64,000 bases of DNA from Mesostigma viride (Eukaryota; Streptophyta; Mesostigmatophyceae; Mesostigmatales; Mesostigmataceae). The stretch covers positions 1,718,307 to 1,782,306 of the forward strand of contig RPFO01000299.1 in NCBI GenBank assembly GCA_009746045.1. Reading direction: 5' to 3'. Under the pieces are notes generated by a model. The model ran no database searches and had not been told where the DNA came from. It saw nothing but the letters and a program-made list of their open reading frames with translations. The translations under genes were made by a program, and so were the position numbers. Shown piece after piece: positions 57,801 through 64,000 of the stretch (position 1 is its first letter; every line of letters starts with the position of its first letter).

Positions 57801-60800
57801 CAGGGCCGCGGGGATGTTGGCTGTGAGGATGTGATAAGGATGAGAGGCTGGTCATCCTGGGAGGTAATGACCCCAACTCAAAACTCGTGTTCGTTAAGAA
57901 AAGGAAGCACAACACTGCCATAAGTCAAAGGATGTAATGGGCGCCATGAAGCAAGCCCCCAGCCATCCAAGTGCCCACACGACCAGCCACAGTGTACCAT
58001 GCAAAATCAGGAAAGAGACACTCACATACGGAGCGCACAAGGAAATACAAGGATTGTCAACATCAGCAGGGGTCAGTTTGAGGCGTACAACTACTTGCAG
58101 GGACGCTATATACCCAAACCATGCCTCACCCACCCACCTTTGCCTCCCTTTGCTCCGCCTCGTGCGTTAGAGCCGTCAGCTTCTGCTGCTCACTCGCGGG
58201 CAGCGCCGCAAACGCCGACGGGTCCATGCGGGGTACGCGCGATATGAACGCGCCCGCGTCCAGCGGGCCACCGCCACCAACGCCCACCCCCTTGCCACCA
58301 TCCATATACGGCGGCAGGCCATGGTGTGCTGGCGGCTGCGGCGGCAAGGGAGGCGGCATGCCAGGCGCATACCCTGACATCCCAGGGGAGGGGCCCCCAA
58401 AGCCACCGTGGGGTGGCATGGCCGCACTGCCCGTGGGCGCAGCCCCTGGGGTCGACCGGGGCGTGCCAGCCACCCCCGGCCCAAAGTGCATCCCCATCCC
58501 GTCCTGCCCCAGCTCGTGGACAACCGACGGAGGCGTCGGGCCACCAGCACCAACACCGGTCGTGGCCGGGGCACTCAGGGTTTGGCCCGCTGGGGCCTTG
58601 TGGCTGGTGGACCGAGGAAGCCCCGTCAGCCCCGCAAAAGCGTCCATGGCCACAGACTCTGCCAGCGGTACCGCCTGCCCACCTGGCGGCGGCGGCATCG
58701 CCCCCTGAGGACCCTGCGGGGGCGGCAGCCCCATGGCCACCCCCGCAAAGACCGCCTGCGGGTCCAACAGCACCTGCAGCTGCGGCGGAAGCACCGAGGG
58801 GAGTGGCTTGCCGGATTTGGTGCCGTCCAGGAACACGCAGGCAACCCAGAACTCACGCAGAGTCAGGAAACCGTCACCGTCCGCGTCCGCTAGCTCCCAG
58901 ATCTGTTTCAGCGCCTCTGGGGGTGGGGCAGCGGGGGAACACGAGGGGGGTGGGGCAGCGGGGGGCGGGGCAGGGAGGAATTGGACAAGAGGAGGGGAGT
59001 AAGAGGGGATGGGTGAGGGGGCCAAGTGGGCGAAAGAACGGGTCATGCCTATGCCAGCATGGGCACAACATGGCGCACAAGGCCGGGCTAGGCCTATACA
59101 CACAGACACACAGACACACATACACACACAAACGCACACGCCATCGCCCGCCCACCTGCCCGCCCGCCCGCATGCACACACCAACACCAACACCAACACG
59201 CACACAAACACATACACGCATGCACGCACACACGTACACACACACGCAAATGCCATCCCTCACACAAAAACTACCCACGAGCCTCACCCCCCCAAACCGC
59301 CCCCAAATCCAACTAACAGCGCCACCCCAAGCAGGTCCCGCCACACATGGGCAGGCACACAGCACACCTCTTGGCAACTGACTTGATGAGCCACCGATCA
59401 GCAGCCCACGCACCTTTGGGCAGCTGCCACTGCAGGAACAGCCCCCTCGCCTCCACGCCGCTGACCTTGCCGTCTCGGTCCCGATCCAAGTTCACAAACA
59501 TGCCCCGGTAGCGCTCCAGCTCCTGGGGGGGAACGGGGGGGGGCAGCCCACCACTGGGTGGCATCACCCCAAGCCCTGGCCCTGCGCCCATGCCAGGAGC
59601 TAACCCAGAGGCAAGCCCACCGAGAGGGCCTGCTCCCAAGCCCCCTGGTCTCTGGCCAGGGATCGAGGACATGCCTGGGAGTGACAACGGAGTGCCAGGT
59701 GGCGGCATACCGCGGCCCATGTCGCCCATGGCAGGCGGTATTGGCCCCGACGGCACATTCTCTAATCCTGTCAGCCGCGGCGGCGGCACAGGGGGTGCGG
59801 TCCCGCTGTGCAGCCCCCGCGCTGCATCCTCCGAGGGGGGTTGCCCGCGCTGCGCCAGGCTTGTGAGGCGTAACGCGACGCCAAACTTGCGGCGGTCGAG
59901 GAAGCCCGAGGGGGGGCGGTCGGAGAGCGCCCATATCTGGTGGGGGTGGGGGTGGGGTGGGGTGGGGGGGAGAAGGGCCAGCGTTGATAGCAGCAGGGGC
60001 AGACAAGCACATCATTGGGTGAATGGGTGGGACAGGGTTGCATATGGATGCTAGGGGTTATGCAACTTTAAGAAACAGGGTTTGAATGGATGCCATTTAA
60101 TTTTTCAAGGGGCGTACCCAGAACCAGGTAACTTTTTGGATTTGGGGGTAGGGGGGAGATCACCACGGTGATGCAAGGCAGCAAAAGAACTGCCAAACAG
60201 AATACAAGGTAATTGACAAGGTATACCATAGATGACCAGTTGGCACTATGCATGGCCAAGTGCAAAGGTTGACTGCAGGGCGAGCTGTGTGAGAAAGCTC
60301 TTTTCCTAACATACCTGCTGGCAAAATTTCTATTCTTGGCACAGGTAGCCGAGGCAGGGATGTGTCATCTGTCAGCATGGTGGGTGCCAACGGTAGGCCG
60401 TCCACAATCATTTTGCCTACCCACTCAACAGACGCCAACGTGGAAAGAAAGAATGGGAGATTCAGCAGTGCCACCAAGTAGACAGCCTGACCGGAAGGTA
60501 CTGGAGACAGCGACAAAAACAGTTGTATGCAGTTGCGGCCTTGACACAGCTGCACCACAGAAGCATGTGGTGCCATTCATGCTTACGCCATGTATGTACA
60601 CCACAGCTGGCTTACTAGAGACTGGATTGCGGGCCACTGTGAGATAGGAGGCGTGATGTACTATACAAAAGGATATAACTTACAGAAGTATATTGCATCT
60701 ATGCACTGCCGGTGGTCCCATGACTTCCTAATTCCTGCGTCCGGCTACACGGCCACTTGAAGAACACAGCGGCCCCGGGGGAAAGCCCGACAGCGGCTGA

Positions 60801-61405
60801 TTTGATTAAAAATCCATCTGCTCGTCGGCCGTCAAAATCTTAAGAGCCTTTGGCCTATAACTGGCAGCAGTTCACGGCAGGGTATACCTGCATCCTTTAA
60901 GACCAAAGCAATAAACTACGCAAGCCTTCTGGCAAGTAAACGCAAACGAGCAAGCAAGCACAGGGGGGTACAATCCGCTAAGAAGAAAAATGGCACAACG
61001 GGGCGCGCTGGTTCTGGAGGATTTTCGTGTCCATGTCTGAAATGTTGACGCACGCGTACCTGGTTTATGCCCCCAACATCCCGCTATGCCGACATGATAA
61101 AACAGCATACCTCAAGTAAAAGAAATAAACCCGCCCAGGCGGGGCAGTGCTTGTCGGTTGCGTGCAAAAAGCAGAAACGCGCACTTCCCAAGCCAGGAAC
61201 AGAACCTTTAATTTTGGCTGCATCTGTATTAAGGCTTGTTCAAATTACTACGATAGAACATGCACGCGGCTCTTACCTGGCTCAGAACAGGTTGCGGCAG
61301 CCCCGATCGAAGAAAGAATTGCACTGCTTCCTGCCCGCCGAGCCTGCCATCATTATCGAGGTCGGCCACCCGGAAAAACGAATCGTATATTTTTTCCTCC
61401 TCCAT
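47607..61405 (-). CDS. EPS15: EPS15-like endocytic adaptor (two EH domains, coiled coil, DPF tail), nine exons
   Basis: The inferred exons are 61405-61277, 59936-59414, 58916-58138, 57437-57291, 56410-56312, 55818-55591, 55073-54848, 49995-49905 and 48884-47607. Every junction is GT-AG and the phases agree throughout. The ATG at 61405 starts [13 protein letters not shown]1 (exons 1-2): [19 protein letters not shown] and [21 protein letters not shown]2 (exons 2-3): [18 protein letters not shown] and [21 protein letters not shown]. Gly/Pro/Met-rich linkers follow each EH domain. Exons 4-7 encode about 230 residues of coiled coil. The tail has NDPFGDL, DDPFGSL, EDPFAAF and DDPFGDV, motifs of the kind that bind the AP-2 ear. 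In animals and yeast such proteins organise clathrin-coated pit assembly at the plasma membrane. One defect: a run of 12 G (48038-48049) breaks the last exon frame. The predicted protein has about 1,160 residues. Confidence 0.88.
48885..49904 (-). other. Intron 8 of the EPS15-like gene
   Basis: Contains about four copies of a 26-bp repeat (ATGTTTAGGAAACCCACGAT) at 49344-49440. No coding sign. Confidence 0.6.
49905..49995 (-). other. EPS15: EPS15-like exon 8 (91 nt, predicted)
   Basis: Bounded by GCTCCGGCAG and GTAGGCAC. It reads [20 protein letters not shown]...APWASLG. Its length is 30 codons plus one base, exactly what is needed to join exon 7 (leaves one base) to the DPF frame of exon 9. 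Without it the tail is out of frame. Confidence 0.7.
50728..51484. mobile_element. Foldback/MITE-like element with (ATGG)n core, in intron 7
   Basis: About 185-bp imperfect terminal inverted repeats, 50728-50912 and 51295-51484 (shared CATTGGCGTCTACT, ATCTTGGCGCAAA, CTCCTGACTCTGCGGCC, GGTACGAC), surround a 225-bp GGAT/ATGG microsatellite (51041-51265). No ORF. Confidence 0.7.
51041..51265 (+). repeat. (ATGG)n microsatellite, about 56 units
   Basis: Almost perfect tetranucleotide run, at the centre of the foldback element. Confidence 0.97.
51855..52122 (+). repeat. 64-bp tandem repeat, about four copies
   Basis: Copies start at 51855, 51919, 51983 and 52047 with CTATTGACACAC. They differ at single bases. 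In intron 7 of the EPS15-like gene. Confidence 0.93.
52854..54238 (+). repeat. 34-bp minisatellite, about 41 copies
   Basis: The unit CTGCCTCTTTCCCCTTGCAC plus CTGGCCCCCATGTC has two main variable sites (CACCTGG/CACCTGC and CATGTCC/CACGTCA). Because 34 is 1 mod 3, every frame is open and yields repetitive ORFs of up to about 500 residues on both strands; none is a gene. In intron 7. Confidence 0.96.
54848..57437 (-). other. EPS15: EPS15-like exons 4-7: coiled coil
   Basis: Four phase-0-linked exons with heptad-like sequence: [53 protein letters not shown]...[14 protein letters not shown]; and [18 protein letters not shown]. In EPS15 this region dimerises. Exon 7 leaves one base over; only a downstream exon of 1 mod 3 length restores the tail frame, which exon 8 provides. 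Confidence 0.85.
57531..57704 (+). repeat. 29-bp tandem repeat, six copies
   Basis: The unit CCAGCTACGAA...AGCTGGTATGG is itself an inverted repeat (CCAGCT...AGCTGG). In intron 3 of the EPS15-like gene. Confidence 0.93.
58138..61405 (-). other. EPS15: EPS15-like exons 1-3: EH1, linker, EH2, linker
   Basis: Exon 1 (61405-61277) ends VLSQ before GTAAGAG. Exon 2 (59936-59414) begins IWALSD after CCCCCACCAG. The exon 2/3 boundary splits the Lys-Glu codons of QLPK|EALKQIW. Each EH domain is interrupted at the same place, between its two EF-hand halves, just before or within the QIW motif; this suggests the domains arose by exon duplication. The DxDxDG loops in EH1 ([12 protein letters not shown]) and EH2 ([12 protein letters not shown]) look calcium-competent; the second loop of EH1 (SDRPPSGFL) does not. 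Confidence 0.85.
59098..59245 (+). repeat. CA-rich microsatellite cluster
   Basis: ACAC, CAACAC and GCACACA runs in intron 2 of the EPS15-like gene. Confidence 0.85.
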
Positions 61406-62990
61406 TTTTAGTTTGGCGGAGAGCGGCGCTGCTTCATGCCTGATCCCGAGCGTACGCTGAAGCCATTGTTGCTCCGGTTGCCTAAACCAAGCAAATCGGC
61501 AAGAGGCAAATGATTAGACCGCGTGATCAATCACACCATTCGTAATATTTGACAGAACATGGCGGGACAGAGCGAGTGTCCACCACGAGTCAATCGAATG
61601 AATCGATTATTAGTGCACGCTGCCCTATATTATATTATACTGACAGATGAGACGCATTACGCATTGGTGGCGTACGTCAGCTCACTCCACCAGTCAGCTG
61701 ACGCCTGACTCCTCCAGAGCCGGGTACTGTACCTCGGCCGGGTCCGCCGTAGCGCCAAGCGCGGCCAGCTAGGTAGCCGGCCACCACTAATTGTCACGGC
61801 CGGCACCTGGTGCGGCCGCCCGGACGCGGCGCGCCTTCTCCAGCGGCAGCGGCAACCGGCGGGCCAGAGTCTGATTGGAGCCCGCCGGGGGTCCCCGCCG
61901 GGGGAGCATCGGTAGGCCTCTTTGCATGCAGCAACACCGAGTTTCCTTGATGGACCGTATCTCCCTCGCCCGTCCTGGCACGCTTTACGCCAATCCCATA
62001 AAGCAACATTTGTTGCGTTTGCGTGCAACTATCTCTTGCATCACTAGTAGAAACGAATGGACCATCCGAAAAGTACTGAAAAAGATGGAGCGACGTGGAG
62101 TATGGAGCGTTGGATCCAGGATGACGTGGCCATTCAGCTTTTGTGAACCCCAGGTGAGCCAGCTATAATAAAGCGGAAATGCCTGGCCTGGTCCCATGCA
62201 CCTGCCACATCTTTGGGAGATGTCGGTCACTGCCATATGTATCAATCAATTGTTGTCGCGTTTGCGTGCAACTATCTCCTGCATCACTATATGACGGTCC
62301 TGGCCATTCAGCTTCGTCCCTACGCTAACTGCTCCCGATGTGGTCTGTTGCTATCAACACGACCTATACTGCAATAATGCCATTCCAACCCTTGTCACCC
62401 GTAGTGACTTGTCGCATAGTTATTGCATGCACCAAGATGAAATTAAGTGTGTGCGTAGCTTACCAACCTCCACGCATAGCATCGCTATCAAACGAATTGC
62501 TTCACAGGGGCAATTCCTGCATTGCGTCCTTTAGCAATAATACCCTGATCTTGGCTAGGGTGTGCTACAACACGAACATTCACAACACAAAAGAGTACCC
62601 GGTGCCCTTGGCCCGATATGGTATCTTGTTGAGTCGACTTGCATTGGAACCGTTGGTATCCGAAGCTAATGCCACAACCCCAGGCTGACGTTGACGGTTG
62701 AACTGCTTCAGCGCTACAACGTCTCCGTAAGTTTTTCTGACACTAGTTGTCTATATTGCGCAAGCATTCTTGGCTGCCGTATCCATGGCAGCACCGAGCG
62801 ACCTGCCATCGCTATAATGTATCCTCGCTGTGTGCGGATGATCTAGCTCACGGACGTGACAGAAATGCTGCCATTCGCCGCCTGCTGTATGAGGGATCAC
62901 ACGCTGACACGCACTGAGTAGCGCGGACCGCGGAAGGCACCACCCCACCATTCCCCGCCCCTTCCGGTGCACCACGTGCGGGGTGTGGCA
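61406..62990. other. Upstream flank of the EPS15-like gene, no gene seen
   Basis: The likely promoter and 5' leader of the minus-strand gene lie at the left edge. A 35-bp sequence with TTTGCGTGCAACTATCTC recurs at about 62017 and 62257, with CCATTCAGCTT nearby in both copies. No domain-bearing ORF was found. Confidence 0.5.
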
Positions 62991-63087
62991 AGGTTGTGTC
63001 CTGTCCCCAAATATGTTGTTAATCCACTCACGGGACCTCCTAAATTTAGGACTTTGTCCTAATTTGTCCTAGAGGTCACTATAACCG

Positions 63088-63230
63088 AGGTACCGGGGGG
63101 GGGGGGTCACTATATGACCGTACCCCATGTGGACCGTACCCGGCATGATGTACCCGACCCATGGTACCGGCACATGGTACCCGGATTCCGTACCCGGGTA
63201 CCGGGTATAATGGCGGGAAAGTAGGTACCT
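63088..63230. repeat. GGTACC-rich palindromic cluster
   Basis: After a run of 12 G, the segment packs about ten GTACC/GGTAC half-sites and two GGTACC palindromes into 140 bp, e.g. GTACCCGGGTACCGGGTA. Confidence 0.8.
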
Positions 63231-64000
63231 CGACCAAAAATATAACCTATTTTGGAGCGAAAAAGTGGGTGCGGGAATGATCTGAGGTGGATATGGCGAC
63301 CTGACAATCGTGGCCGGCGTTTTCACGTGCGTTTATCATTTCGGGCGCCCAGTAGCAAAAACGAAAGGTCGTTAGTTATGCTTAAAGGCTGTGAAATTTT
63401 CTGCGCAAGTTTTTATGTGTAGCGCTGTAGCACAGCGGCACAACACAAATGGGTCGCAGATCGCCTGCTCGCGGAGGGTCGATTTTGGCACAGACATGTT
63501 AGTGTATTAGCAATGGTGGTGCGAATCAAGCCATGAAATTTTTGTGGACGATTTTGATTATAGTCTGGAGTTTATAAACGGAGTATTTGACATGGGAGCG
63601 CATGGGCCGTGATATTCTTGCCCGATTTCCATTGTCGACCATGTTTTAGGGACGTTCAGGCTGGGCAGCGAGCGCACCTTGTAGGTCTTCACTTTCGGTA
63701 TTTCTTGGACCTAGAACACAGCACAAGCGTGGTTTATATCATTTTCGAACCGGTTGGCCAGCTTTTGTGCGCTCAGCTCTCGGAAAGCTGACCTCGCTGC
63801 GGATTTCAGCGACTTTTTTGCAACCAGATCTGGAATGAGGCCACGTAAGTAGCAGGTACGTGCCGGGGTGCCCTAGATCATGAGTGTAACTGGCAACGTT
63901 GTCGTGGTGTTTTGAGTCAGTAAGCTATGCCTAAAAAGAGGGGACGCTCTCTGTGCACATAACTGTCACACATAGTTGGTTTACGTCATACAATTTTTTA
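63231..64000. other. Right edge, nothing identified
   Basis: Only short ORFs without recognisable domains; AT-rich with no long repeat. Confidence 0.5.

Overview
This is eukaryotic nuclear DNA. It has spliced genes with GT-AG introns, several classes of eukaryotic transposon, and abundant satellite and microsatellite DNA. No bacterial operon, CRISPR array or viral capsid gene is visible. GC-rich, codon-biased ORFs alternating with AT-rich repeats, CACTA, Copia, tyrosine-recombinase and endonuclease-type LINE families together, and one EPS15-like endocytic gene fit a large, repeat-rich genome of an alga (perhaps a green alga) or another protist. That assignment is a guess from style; no rRNA or organelle marker is present.

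Left third (1-15.1 kb). A LINE-type retrotransposon lies on the minus strand (about 465-6340). It has a 170-bp tandem repeat at its 5' end, an ORF1 with PHD, RING and C2H2 zinc fingers, and an ORF2 with reverse transcriptase plus a C-terminal CCHC/restriction-like endonuclease. Next to it is a two-gene CACTA (EnSpm) DNA transposon. A six-exon tnp2-type transposase (minus) and a five-exon coiled-coil/proline-rich companion gene (plus) diverge from a shared 720-bp region.

15.3-28.3 kb. A tandem array of four related units alternates short and long forms. A CTGAG-rich inverted repeat cluster follows, then a plus-strand gene with a DDE-like core of the kind annotated as DUF7869 (QLDGG...GHTHxDxDQ). 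Its C-terminal half resumes 4.6 kb downstream, after a block of 184-190-bp repeats, (GCAC)n, 700 bp of (CCCT)n and a GC-rich minisatellite.

29.4-44.5 kb. A degraded tyrosine-recombinase (DIRS-like) retrotransposon (gag-like, RT, RNase H, recombinase) is split within its RNase H region by a 7.7-kb Copia retrotransposon with 520-bp LTRs and a perfect 5-bp target duplication. The Copia pol order is INT-PR-RT-RH, not the expected PR-INT-RT-RH. Fragments of a LINE-ORF1p-like (coiled coil + RRM) gene, a near-perfect 210-bp palindrome and a 497-bp-arm inverted repeat carrying the recombinase C-terminus lie in the same block.

44.5-64 kb. After dispersed repeats comes the only convincing host gene, an EPS15-like endocytic adaptor (minus, 47607-61405). 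It has nine inferred exons encoding two EH domains, a coiled coil and a DPF-rich tail; the introns hold minisatellites and a foldback element. The last 2.6 kb is intergenic.
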